This document shows positions 10,189 to 20,811 of a stretch of DNA of 33,380 bases, one piece after another. This DNA comes from Gonapodya sp. JEL0774 (taxonomy: Eukaryota; Monoblepharomycota; Monoblepharidomycetes; Monoblepharidales; Gonapodyaceae). The DNA is taken from assembly GCA_027604505.1 (NCBI GenBank), contig JADIIX010000190.1, positions 1 to 33,380 of the forward strand, in the 5' to 3' direction. The notes below the pieces were generated by a model. It saw nothing but the letters and a program-made list of their open reading frames with translations, searched no databases and had not been told where the DNA came from. Position 1 is the stretch's first letter; every line of letters starts with the position of its first letter. The translations under genes and the position numbers were made by a program.

Positions 10189-11226
10189 TTTGGTCGCCCT
10201 GAGTCTTCGTGCTGTGTGAACTTCTGTGTTCCGCCCCACATTTGTGCACCACGCCATATTTACTCGAATTATGATATGCGACAACACAAGAGCTGTACTG
10301 AAGCCTGAATTGCTTGCTCCATAGGAGGTGATGTGCGAGAGTTGTCATGGACTGCATTTGAACAAACATTGTCAGTTCAACATGCGAACAGACAGTTCGG
10401 CGCGTCTCGTTGTCCAAACACCGTTGTGGTGACGTTTCCACCCCAGCACCACCTGTTCCTTTATCAAACAGGTCATGTTCCGTTATGGACACGCCACAGC
10501 CAACTCCCGTTGCTGCACTAGTAATATATCCAATCCTCCACAAAACCTGACCAACCGCACGGAGCATAACCACCCTGGACGAAGGTCGATCTGACCATGC
10601 CGCGTCAGCATTGGCACAAGATCTGATGATGCCCGTTCGATTTCCTGGTGGTGCGGCCAGGTGAGCCAACATGAGAGACAAAAATACTCGTCACTTGCCG
10701 AACGTTCATTTTCACACACAATACATGCTGCCTTGTATCAACGCCTAAAAGTATACGAAAACGCAGAAAAAGAAAGCACTGACAGAAGAACGTAGAAAAT
10801 AGTCCTGAAGACAGAAGACTCTCCCACAATTACAACTCCACTCCCTCCAATCATAACAAAAGTTGGCAGCACCAAAGTGTGCCGCAAGCGGGATATTTTT
10901 CGGTGAGGTATTATATACGGTATTTACCGCGCATGGAATGCAAACAAAGCGCTTTTTCGGAATGATTTTTTGTAGTGTTTTGATGTTGTTGATGTTGTTG
11001 ATGTCTCGACTGCTTTCCAAGTCCATGCACTTCATCGTCCGATAATGGTCCTTTGAAGAGAGCTACGAGTGCCATTGTCGGTCAGTGCCCAAGAGTTGAT
11101 GACGCCGTAAAGGTGGTTTCCACGGTGTCCAAGTTTCCATTACTGTCTTGCTTCAAATCCCTCCGCAATCCACCATTCCGTTCGACAAACTCTGATAACG
11201 TATCATAACATGTCCGCTGTCCGAGT
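10189..11226. other. Intergenic: 5' of the CCDC174 homologue, 3' of the LAMTOR1 homologue
   Basis: About 1 kb without a supportable gene. A 9-nt unit GATGTTGTT is tandemly repeated at 10982-10999 and partly continued. A minus-strand 181-codon frame (10136-10681) overlaps the CCDC174 first exon and resembles no family. A short hydrophobic plus-strand frame at 10863-11045 is also unsupported. Confidence 0.4.
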
Positions 11227-12436
11227 TCATCCTCGGATCCCTTTCGCTCCGTTCACGCCGCCCAGCTGCTTCTTTGGTCCACCGTCCATCGCTTTGGCCA
11301 CTTCATCGAATGCATCCTCGAAGCCCCTCCAAACACCGACGTTGCCATTAAGCATACCCTTGACTGCGGTGGGCGGTGTGCTGGGATAGAGGTCCACCGC
11401 GCCTTGGCGATGAAGGGAGGATGAGAGAAGGCGAGAAAGAGTGGAAGAAGGCGGTAAGACGAGTTGGGTGGAAGGTGCCGGCGGCGGAGTGGAAGGGGCG
11501 GATAACTTGGTTGGTGGGTGACTGGGGACGGGGGACAAGCTCGCGGCGGATTTGGTGGGTGTGGTGAGTGCAGAGAACTGGTTGGCGTTGGCGGGAACGG
11601 GGAAATGGGCGATAGGGGAGCCGTAGAATTGGGAGATACGGCTATGTTGTGGTGGTGGTGTTGGGTGGACAAGACGTACAAAAGTTCAGGCTCAAAATGA
11701 CAACACCACAACAGGCGTGCACTATGTAAGAATGAAAGGAGAAGCTGACCTGTGGTACTCCTGTCTCCTTTCGAGATGTTCCTGTGGGCGCAACCTGTCG
11801 ATTGACCGGAGAGCAGAGATGTCGATGAGAGTGCTTGTTCGGCATAATTTTGATGGGGGAGCGCAGGGGATAGGATGACGGGACAAGAGACGGGAGGAAA
11901 CAAAGTGGGTGATTGAAAGGATACGAGTTAGATGGAAATGTGGCATGTAGAGGGGTCCACCGGTCGGCGAGTGGGAGAATCAGATGACGAGGTGCAACAT
12001 ATTCATGAAAACTCACTCCGCAGCCTTTTGAACAATCCGCCTGAGCTTTTCCTGCTCTCGTACTTCTTCTAAATTTTGAAAACTTTGATTCGTGGCGTTC
12101 GCAAGCGCGATGGAATGGGAGAGGCGGAGGGATATAATATATATGGCGTTATCAAAGTGGGACCGAAAACCTCAATGCGCCGCAAGTGAGACAGAGAGAG
12201 CGCGCACAGACTCACAGGTCTTGTCCTCCTATCACGGCAGGCGTCTCCGGACCGGAGAAGAAGGGCTCGCGCTCCGCAGCACTCTTCAAAAGCGAATTTC
12301 CCGATTTGGAGGAGATGCGAAGACAAACGCAAGTGACGTGTCAGCACAGAGGAACCCCGGGAACACACGGAATGAGCTTTCAATGTACCTCTGCGTCAAG
12401 TTCTTGGCGGCCTAGACAGCTCAAGCAGATGCCCAT
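11227..12436 (-). CDS. LAMTOR1: LAMTOR1/p18 (Ragulator/EGO anchor) homologue
   Basis: Proposed exons: 12389-12436, 12216-12283 (provisional), 12017-12068, 11750-11833, 11227-11641. The first exon encodes MGICLSCLGRQELDAE: Gly2 with Ser6 fits N-myristoylation, Cys4 and Cys7 fit palmitoylation, as in p18. The core reads EVREQEKLRRIVQKAAD, then TLIDISALRS, then EHLERRQEYHSRISQF. It parallels the human ...SNIIDVSA...EHEYMDRARQYSTRL segment; exons 3 to 5 join in perfect phase. LAMTOR1 tethers Ragulator, and through it Rag GTPases and TORC1, to late endosome/vacuole membranes. A Pro/Ser-rich linker precedes a conserved-looking tail (VWRGFEDAFDEVAKAM). Exon 2 (EREPFFSG...) resembles acidic N-terminal regions of fungal homologues but ends in phase 2, while exon 3 needs phase 1. 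The N-terminal structure is therefore unresolved. Length is about 200-220 aa. Confidence 0.78.
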
Positions 12437-13003
12437 GGTTTCGGTTTTTGTGAGATTTTGTGCTCGGCCGAACACTCAGCTGTTTCGTGGGATAGAAAAA
12501 CGCATAAACCTCTGCATTGCCTGACCAGGGAGCAGTCAATCCTAAACAGGAATAAGAAAATGTAATTGAATTGTTGGCACTACAGCAGCGGAGACTTGCG
12601 GTCGAGAGATTGCGCACACACATATAATAACATAAGTACGTTATATTACTTGAGCTACTCCGTATCGCTCCCGACTCCACTCACCTGTTCGGCAGTTGCT
12701 TGCACCAAGACAATTGTGGCTGTCGGCCACGTAAGTTCTGCACCGAGTTTGCTTTCGTGTTATTATCACATGTATAATGGGCATATCCTCGTGGTACAAA
12801 AGAGTTTCCATTCAGTCTCCCGTAATGATTGTGGATTGTGTAGAGTTACAACTGATGTGCATCGAATATTGTCAGGAGTTTGAGCGGAACTGTGACGAAG
12901 AAGCGGGTGGATCAGCAGAAACCTCACCCGCTGAGGAGCATCGAAGAGATCACTTGAAATTACCCAACTGCGATACCCCAGCTCAACTTTACTTACTTCT
13001 CTG
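12437..13003. other. Divergent intergenic region between the LAMTOR1 and lipase genes
   Basis: 567 nt separate the divergent start codons, so this should hold both promoters. An AT-rich, TATA-like stretch (CATATAATAACATAAG) lies at about 12620-12635. No gene is supported. Confidence 0.5.
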
Positions 13004-15567
13004 ATGACCATCGCAACAGTGAATCAAATCTCTTTGGCGACGACTTCTACACCGGACCCGGCAAAAAGTGATGCTGAATCTCAATCTGCTGAGGTGTTGA
13101 TAGCATCGAACGCAGTTTTGGAACATTCTTCAGCGATTCTTTCGGAAAAGGCAACGCTTGAGTCTCTGCAAGGCAATAACGCTAGCGATGCCACCCCGGA
13201 CTCGTCATTGACAAGTGTCTTTGAGCACGAGGCAGAATCAAACCACACCCCACTCCGTCCGACTCAAAGAAGTGCAACTCAATCCGAAACTCTCCAAGGC
13301 TCCACCCGCACCAGCAACCGGTCGCCACGCACTTCTCCCGGCTTGAAGCGAAAGGGCACGATTGACAGCTTCAGCACAGCACAGGAGCTTAAACCGGGAG
13401 TAAAAGTTCCAATTGCCACATCAGTTCTGGCACTTGCAAGAGCTGGGGTGGTGGGACCGCCACTGGAAGGCTGGTCTCCTATGGAATCGGTGAGTGTTTG
13501 GGTCGTGGACAGGAGCGTTTTTCGTGCGACAACGGATATGTCTAAACACGTGCCTCGACATGTGATCTGATATTTCCAGGCAATCACACATTTCCTTCGA
13601 AGGTCTTTAGCGGATGGGTACCTTTATGCCAACATTCAAGAGCAGCGCAAGGCCATGGATTCACTACCATTGTTAGTTTTACGTTTGACCACTGCTGCCC
13701 ATCGTCTACGATTCTCATTCACATCATCCCCTAGCCCCACTCCCAAGGGTGTCCACATCTCCAAAATCTTCGTCCCAAAACGCCTCGATGTATTCGACCC
13801 TCTTATGGCACGCTCCAAAGCCCTCGATGTCAGCCGTGGGTGGTTCAACTCACGGGACCCCACTCCACAGTCCACTGCGCAAAACCACCTCTTGAAACGC
13901 TCCACCACCTCTCCTTCTCTCGATAACCCTGCGCGCCCAGGATTTTTGCGCTCACTTTCGTCCCCAACGATGGGTCGTAAGGGTGCTATAAAGAGTAATC
14001 TCAATTCGGAAGAGTGGGTAGAATGTGAAGTGGTTGAGAACCGAGGAAACAACAAAGAGTGGGACGGGAATGGTCCCGTCATTTTATACATCCATGGTGG
14101 TGCGTACACGTACACTTCTGGACGTTGGTGAAGCGTTATTAACTTTTATTTGCCCTTGTGAAATATGTGGGTACGGTTGCGCTTCGAAGGTGCTTGGATC
14201 ATTGGCTCCCCAAAATCCCATCGCTTCATCACCACCCATCTCGCCAAAAAGCTCAATGCTCGTGTGGTGGGGGTGCACTACGGTCTCGCTCCGGAGCATC
14301 CTTTCCCCGAGGCTGCCATCGACGTTGTTTCCGCATACGCATATCTCACACTCAAAGATGCCGTAGAGAAGACTGCGCATCCGGAGAGCGCAATCTTTAC
14401 GGGGATAGGTGTCGCGGGCTGTGGGGTGGACAAGGGCGTGCATTTCGGTGGAGATTCCGCCGGTAAGTCATCACTCCTGAAATTTATTGGGCGCTCTTGG
14501 AACCGACACTTTCGTTGATGATATGTTTGTGTCACTTTCAGGTGGAAATTTGTCCCTTACTCTTCTTCATCTGATCGCTCTCGGGCTCACGCCGCCGCAA
14601 GTGTTCCCATTCGAAACAGGATCACTCCCTCCTATCATCGCTCTACCCAAGCCCATGGGCACTTTCCTTCTCAGTCCAGCGACTGAATTGACATTTTCCA
14701 ACCCCGATTATCAGGTAAAGAAAAACGTCCACTTTGGTTTTGCGCGCCATTACAACTGTACACCTGATTCAAATTCCCAGCTCAATCGCTTCGATTATCT
14801 ACCATGGCTTGCTCTCCCCGACGTCACCAAGAAGCAAGTGCACGCATACTGTACAAATCCAGATATCGTCACCTCTGCCGTTAGTCCTGGAGTCTGGGGT
14901 TGGTTCGGTAACCCGTCAGTAGAAGGCGGCAACATCGATGTGGGGCCGATACTTGTGCAGGTGGGACAGGCAGAGAGATTGTGGGGACAAGGATTGACAA
15001 GTGAGTAAACTCGACCAGTTTGTCGCTTGAGTGAATCGTTTTGGGATTGGTTTGACCAATGATTGGGTATTTATCCCAGCTGCACTTCGTCTCGCCCATC
15101 TGGGCCGCCCAGTGCGCTTTGAGTCATACGAGAACCAGCCCCACGTTTTTCACATTCTGACAACCATCCTCAAACGACCAGCCGGCGCGCGGGCCATGGA
15201 GTCCATCGAGAACTTCATCAAAGACTCGTCTGCAGGCAAAATTGTGCCAGATGCTCGAGTCTCTTTCCCAACGCCTGACCACACTGATCCCCCCATTCAA
15301 TGCTTTTTCGTGGATCCCAAGACAGAGGTGCACTCGGTGGCACCGCAGGTGCTCCGTGAGCAATTGCGTTCGTTGCGAGAACGGGTGGTAGCAAATGTGG
15401 GGAACAAGGAGCACCGTGACAAAAAGTTTTGGCGACGTGACAGGAACATTCCTCGAAGTGAGATTTGGAACGGGTACATCGGGGAGTGGTATGACGATAT
15501 GGGTCGAGCTGACTGGAGTTCTGCTGAGGTTTTTGGCATTCCCGATGATCTGAAAGAGTTCCTGTGA
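13004..15567 (+). CDS. Alpha/beta hydrolase, hormone-sensitive-lipase family (abhydrolase_3)
   Basis: Exons 13004-13489, 13580-14099, 14190-14462, 14542-15000, 15080-15567; all phases fit; 741 aa. Residues 1-160 are Ser/Thr-rich and probably disordered. The hydrolase shows the oxyanion-hole motif YIHGGAW (about 332-338), VGVHYGLAPEHPFPEAA, the nucleophile elbow GGDSAGGN with Ser425, an acidic residue in VGQAERL (Glu571, where HSL has Asp) and His601 in NQPHVFH. HSL-family enzymes hydrolyse short-chain, steryl or acyl-glycerol esters; the substrate here is unknown. No signal peptide or clear membrane anchor is seen, so a cytosolic or lipid-droplet location is inferred. The four introns are 79-90 nt. 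The first exon boundary rests on phase and on open frame on both sides. Confidence 0.92.
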
Positions 15568-15601
15568 AATAGGCGAGAGACCATCAAAAAGAAAGAACTT
15601 A

Positions 15602-15674
15602 TTTATTTCACCGCATATTCATCATTTCATTTGCCAGGTGCTTAGACAATTTTTCATAAATCCATGGGAATAAA
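15602..15674. terminator. Facing AATAAA poly(A) signals between convergent genes
   Basis: A plus-strand AATAAA at 15669-15674 lies about 100 nt past the hydrolase stop. A minus-strand AATAAA (TTTATT at 15602-15607) lies about 170 nt past the amidotransferase stop. Each signal sits beyond the other, so the two 3' UTRs should overlap by tens of bases. Confidence 0.5.
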
Positions 15675-15775
15675 AGCTTCATTTCACATCAATGTACAGA
15701 TCTTTAGTTTGGTAATTTTGGGGTATCAAAGTGCCTTGCCCACTTCGATTCCGGTAAACATAACAGCACCAAGAT

Positions 15776-17825
15776 TCACCATTGAAGCTCTCCACGTTCC
15801 TCCACCCCCACTGCCCTCTTCACCTCAGGGGCGAGTGCACCGAGTTTGTCCACCCTATTGACAAGCTCTCCACCAAGCCCAATACCCTCATCTACAAGTA
15901 GCCTGGAAGATCTCCTTTGTCGTATAGTTCGAAGTGTGTGTGGTGGTGGTAGTTCCGGAATCGGTGGTGGATGGAGATTGTCACCACTATCGCCTTCGGA
16001 CTCTGTAGCATCGGGCGTAAGGGGGGAGGGCCGTCTGACCCGGCCAGCGGGTGGCGTATGAGAGACTTTCCACGGACCCATGGAATTAAAGCCATTTAGG
16101 GATCCGCTGGAGGTTGGTGGGGTGACTTGAGGCAGTGTGTTTGCGGAATCCACCATTGAGAGAGCGTTCGTTTCCGACTTCTGCACGTGCTCTTCGAGGA
16201 GGTTCGCAGAATCTGCATCAACAAGAGGTGGCGGGGACGGAAGTGGGGGGTTCAAACACGCAGGTGCAGTGGTTGGTAGTGTCACTTCGATATCGCAGTC
16301 ACTGCCCATTCGGTCCTGTTCTCGGAGTCCAGTGCTCCCGCATCCTCCCACTCCGTACTTGACCCTATCTACTGGCGCCTTGTGTGGTCTCACCACCACC
16401 TCCTGCCGGTCCTCGGCTCGCAGGTTGATCATATCCTCCCACTTGAGGAGACGGAGTCGCATGCGCTCATCAACGCCGACAACGGCTCCGGGGGGTATCT
16501 CAGTCCAAACGTTCTCTCCTTGAAGAGGTTCGGATGAAACCTTGTAGGTCGAGCGAACAAGTCAGCGAGTGTCCACCGACAGCGGTTATCAGTTCGAGTG
16601 TTGCAACCTTGACTCACAATGAAGTGGTTCACGGCGCCCGTTCGGGACGGGGCCTCACACGTCTCCCCATAGCTCGCGCAAACATCCCTATCCACGCATT
16701 TGTTTTTGTACGTTGAGTAAAACAATTTCTGTCCTCCTTGGTGGGCCAACAGAATCTTGCCATTGGTCACAATGACCGAGATGAAAGTGTTGTCTCGACC
16801 AGGTTGGGTGCTGTCTCGGCAGAAGCTATCACCCACTGCATCTTCCACATCGTCAATCATGGCCAGGAGGGCTTCGGTCATAATCTCGAGGGTGATTTTC
16901 GGGGAGTGAATACCACCCTGGAGGTTAAGCGATGAAGCTTTGCGTTCAAGATGAGATAGGAAGAGAAAAAAGAGAAGCTCCGAATCTGTTTCTCCCAAGA
17001 CGAACCGCAAATAGTGCGGGAGACAACGAGCAGCGAGGAATTCGCGGACTGAGATGGGGCCTGCACCACGCTTGCCACGGACACGGCGGGCAGCAGATGG
17101 AGAGGCCGGTCGTCGATCAGAGAATCCCAAGATGTTACCGTTGTGAGCAAACATGTATTGGCCGTATTGAAATGGGTGGGAGTTGAGGGTATTTCGAATG
17201 CCTTGCGTGGCTTTTCGAATATGAGCAATCACACACTGGTGCCCGGCAGAAAGCAGTGGACACAGTAAGAGGCGGAAGTGGACAAAGCAAGATGTGGAGG
17301 CAGCACTCGTGCAACCAATCTTTTATAAGCTCACCTCAGAGGACACGACCCCCGAGACTCTTTGAAATATATGATCATCCAGCGCTGAATCCGAGGACCT
17401 GATGAGATGTGGAAACCCCTCGACGTAGTATCCAACACCTCGTCGAAAACGAAGCATGTCAGGTATGCAACCCTTTAGAAGTGGAATCAGCGCCATCCGC
17501 ATCCCGCTCACCCCATCCGTCACCATGTTTCTGTGACTGTACGCCAAGAGCATTCTCCGCCGAAACAAGAGAGCGATGAACCTGGAATCAGTTGAGTGGT
17601 GAAGGGGCCGATCAGGTAACGAGCCTCACGGGGAAAGAGTCTACGAAGTTGCGCGTTGCCAACCTGAGATTTCGTAATCGAGCGAAAGCCAAATAGTCGG
17701 CACTTTGTGAACGTTGACCAGGGGTAACGGCGAGTCCAGTGGTGGGTGATGCCGGAATGGAGTTGCACACCAATTCGAGTCACATGGTGTATCGACAAAG
17801 AGGTGGCGACCGGCAAACTCACCAT
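15776..17825 (-). CDS. Class II glutamine amidotransferase (Ntn-type GATase)
   Basis: Six coding exons: 17823-17825 (ATG only), 17664-17702, 17512-17581, 17335-17438, 16618-17235, 15776-16540; all phases fit; 532 aa. Splicing joins the ATG to TGC, giving MCRLFGFRSITKSQ. Met removal would expose Cys2, the nucleophile of Ntn glutaminases. Other family motifs are QKHGDGWGVGYY (31-42), AHIRKATQG (76-84), FAHNGNI (101-107), LGETDSE (152-158), TFISVIVTNG and CEAPSRTG. The family releases ammonia from glutamine; fungal relatives include Dug3 of the glutathione-degradation DUG complex, but this sequence is closer to the MCRLFGFRS subgroup and the acceptor is unknown. Dug3 is about 360 aa; here a C-terminal extension of roughly 200 residues, Pro/Ser-rich and ending in a basic segment, follows. 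It converges with the hydrolase gene, 208 nt away. Confidence 0.92.
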
Positions 17826-18484
17826 GTCCCCTTTCTTCCTTGGCTATCGAATTCGTGGTTACTCAAGCGCGTCCTCGCAGGCACTAAGTTGTCCGGACTC
17901 TCCGCGACCGTCAGCTGGTGAGGAGTTTGAGCGTTTAGCTCTCCAGTGATGACCACTCAAACGACTCTCCATTACAAACATCACGGGGAACGTGTCAAAA
18001 GAGCTCAAATCGAGTGGGGTAATAGAGCGTTTCCCAGCACCAACGCAGGCAAGCTTGGGGTGGCACAGCACGGGTCTTGTTACATCTTATCACGCAATTT
18101 CAAATGGCGCCATCATTGTTGTTCTCTCCCGGGTGAAAGGTACATACATACTCTATAAGCTTCGCCAAATCTGGAAAAGGTTTGAGGTGCGCTGGGTATA
18201 ATCACGTTCGAACACGGCCCGGGAACATAAAATGTGTATGTACATCGTCTATTGTTGCTGGATTGTGAATAATGCTTACATGTGTGTACATAAAACAATG
18301 TTGCATTCGCCATCTTCACTGTGCTCGCCGAAATGCAGAACTAGCGTTTCGGGGATTCATGCAGTTCGAATGATTCTCAGAGCAAGCGTCTGAGACAAAC
18401 GCATGCACATGATTCCTTGAGTCCCGCTCCACAAGAAGTCGTAAATGGACTCTATGACAACACAGTGCGTGTGTTAGTGTGTGT
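17826..18484. other. Intergenic: 5' of the amidotransferase, 3' of the mitochondrial carrier
   Basis: 659 nt without a supportable gene. It should hold the amidotransferase promoter and, if the ATG exon extends upstream, its 5' UTR. Only short frames without recognisable domains are present. Confidence 0.4.
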
Positions 18485-19985
18485 TTAATGTGTGGAACTG
18501 GGAAGTACAATCCCCAGCTGAACACCCTCGCGCATCGCGACGTTATATTGCTCAGTGGTCCATTTGAGAACTGCTTCGTAGACGCTGGAAAGTGTTTTCG
18601 GGCATAAGAGTAACTCAGATTGTTAACTTGCCAAAAACAAAAGAAGTGCACCCCCAGATGTCACCTCACACTCACAGGAAGTTCAACGCATGAATTGGTA
18701 CTGCCCTCACTACCGTTGCCCCGACTCCGTTGTACAACGCCCGCCAACCACCCCTCCTCCAAACCCTGCGGGCTACCTCCGCACTACGCATTCTTTCCTT
18801 CCACTGTCGCTCGCTTCCACTCATCCCCACCAGCGCCTCCTTTTGAACAACGCTCTTTACCAAGTCCACGGGGAATGTGACCAGCCAAGAGATGGCACCG
18901 GCCATGCCGCCTGCCGCCATGTGAACTCCAGGTCCTGAGAAACCGTAGAGGGAGGCGAAGTGTTTTGCAGATTCATAGGAAAACCAGTAAATCCCTGTGC
19001 CGAAGAAGTCGCGCAATGTGTGCAAGGAGACGCCGGTGTAGAGCGCCTTGGGGCCTCGCAACCGGGCGATACGATATGCGGCACCAAGGGAGCTATCTGG
19101 AGTGAGAACTCGGGAGAGAAGTGTTTGAGAAGGAGGTTTTGGAAGAGGGGTGGCGGAGTGCGCGAGGTGGTGAATGTTGGTAGTGGAGAACAAACGCACT
19201 CCTCCACCACCTCCTGCCCATGTCGCCATAGAGCGCAACGCTGTTCCAGTGGTCACAGGATTCGGCGAAAGTGTCGTCGCTGTCGGAATAGGTCGGACTG
19301 GCGCCTGTTTCACCGCCCCTGCGGCCGTTGCAGGTTCCCCAATCCCTATCGGAAGCTTGGCACTCTCAAAGGCTTTCTCCATCACCTTTCTCCTCGCCTC
19401 TTCCTCCAATTTCAACATCCTCTCCAATTGCCTCGCGATCTTCACAAATTCTAAAGGTGCATTCACGATGCTCTGGACGGTGCCCGCGATACCGCCAGCC
19501 ACCATGGTCGTCGATGCAAGTTGAGGGTAGCTGCGTTTCGCTGCCCATGCCGGCCCCACGGAGATATCCTCAGAGGGCACTTTAATGTCAGAGGGATGAG
19601 GGTAGATGTTGTGAAGTATAAACCCTCGAGACTGATGGTAGGTGTAGAAGGCGACAGACCGGAGGAGCTAGTGAAGAATGGTGATGAGATGGCTACCCTG
19701 TACCAGCACTTCCAGACACCAGTACTTCCAGGGTACTCGGCATTCAACTCAGACATCCCCACACAAGCATCACAACTTACCGCCACAACTGCGATAGTCG
19801 GGATGCATCCCCTGTAGAACCCCTGCACACCTTCTTGCTTGTAAGTCTCCCTCACGCATTGCCTCATTGACGAAAAATCTGCAGTTTGCATCCGTGTTTT
19901 TATGGAGTCGAAGGGGTAGCCGACAGCGACTCCAACCAGGGCAGAGCAGGTGGCTGCAACGGCGGTGCGGTTGGAGTGTATTGCG
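18485..19985 (-). CDS. Mitochondrial carrier family (SLC25) protein, 5' end unresolved
   Basis: Exons 19781-19985 (5' limit uncertain), 18676-19667 and 18485-18584, with consistent phases; about 431 aa visible. Three carrier signatures are present: YPFDSIKTRMQ, APLEFVKIARQ and FPVDLVKSVVQ, together with GVQGFYRG, GPKALYTG and WRALYNG matrix segments. The last exon supplies the end of helix 6 (ALNFLVYEAVLKW); reading through its GTGAGT donor gives a premature stop. The family exchanges small metabolites across the inner mitochondrial membrane; the substrate is not identifiable. An unusually long loop of about 110 residues, partly a Lys/Glu helix and partly Pro/Gly-rich, sits between the second signature and the next matrix segment. 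The open frame upstream of 19985 has no ATG; a candidate short first exon starts at ATG 20161 (MSNAPRGG...) but its donor GTTCAT is weak. Confidence 0.88.
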
Positions 19986-20811
19986 CTGTTAAGAGGATTT
20001 GGTGAGAATGAGCGATGGCCTACAATCAGGCGCCTGATTTTCACTGTTGCAAAAAATGACTCCACAAGGATAGCTTTCTCTGAGGTGGGTCAAATTTCTT
20101 AGACCGTCCGAGCTCTTGGCAAGGGATTCATTATGAACCCTCCTCGCGGTGCATTGCTCATGCTTCCACTCCCACCGAGACCATCAAAATGAATCAATCC
20201 ATGCTAGGCTCACAATGCCATTCGGATCCTTGGGTGTCAAGTATGCAGTGAAGTCCATTTGCGGGAGGTACCATACGACAACATTCCGGGAATCCCTGCA
20301 GCCCAGCTGTTACAGTGATTAAGGCAGCAGTGCTTGCATGTTTACTAGACTGCGGCTCACTCCTGTGTCTGCTCTATTGTCAACCCGGAATATCGAAGTA
20401 TCGATCCCGACCCTCCGTCGAAACAAAGTAGGATCAAGCCTCGGACCACTCACGACCAGAACGCGGGTCGGTATTCAGCAGGTACAAGAAGGTTGTAGAG
20501 CGAGGCATCAGCGAGGCCAGGAGGTGGTGCAGGAGGAGCAAACGTTCCTGCTAAACCGGGATCCGAATCCTCTCTGGGCACGAGGGACATTTGAATGGCA
20601 GAGCCGTAGGAAATAGAAAGAGGTGATTGAAAACTCGGGAGAGGGAGGTCGGAAAGATTTGCGTTTTCACTGTCAGCGCATGTGCGGGAATGTTATTATC
20701 GCAGGTCGTGCCCGAGCAGTTCGTTGGGTGCTGTGTCAAGTGAACACTGCAGACGAGTTGACAGTTATACATCACCTCATTTCGCTCAACATACAAGTTT
20801 GCACTACAATC
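19986..20811. other. Divergent intergenic region between the carrier and the BAR gene
   Basis: About 0.8 kb. It should contain the missing first exon of the carrier (possible ATG on the minus strand at 20161) and the promoters of both genes. A plus-strand 92-codon frame (20338-20616) has no recognisable domain. Confidence 0.4.

Noticed and set aside
10136-10681. Minus-strand 181-codon frame
   Set aside because: It overlaps the CCDC174 first exon in another frame, has unremarkable composition and no family resemblance.
12092-12415. Plus-strand 107-codon frame
   Set aside because: It is antisense to LAMTOR1 exons and introns and has no recognisable domain.
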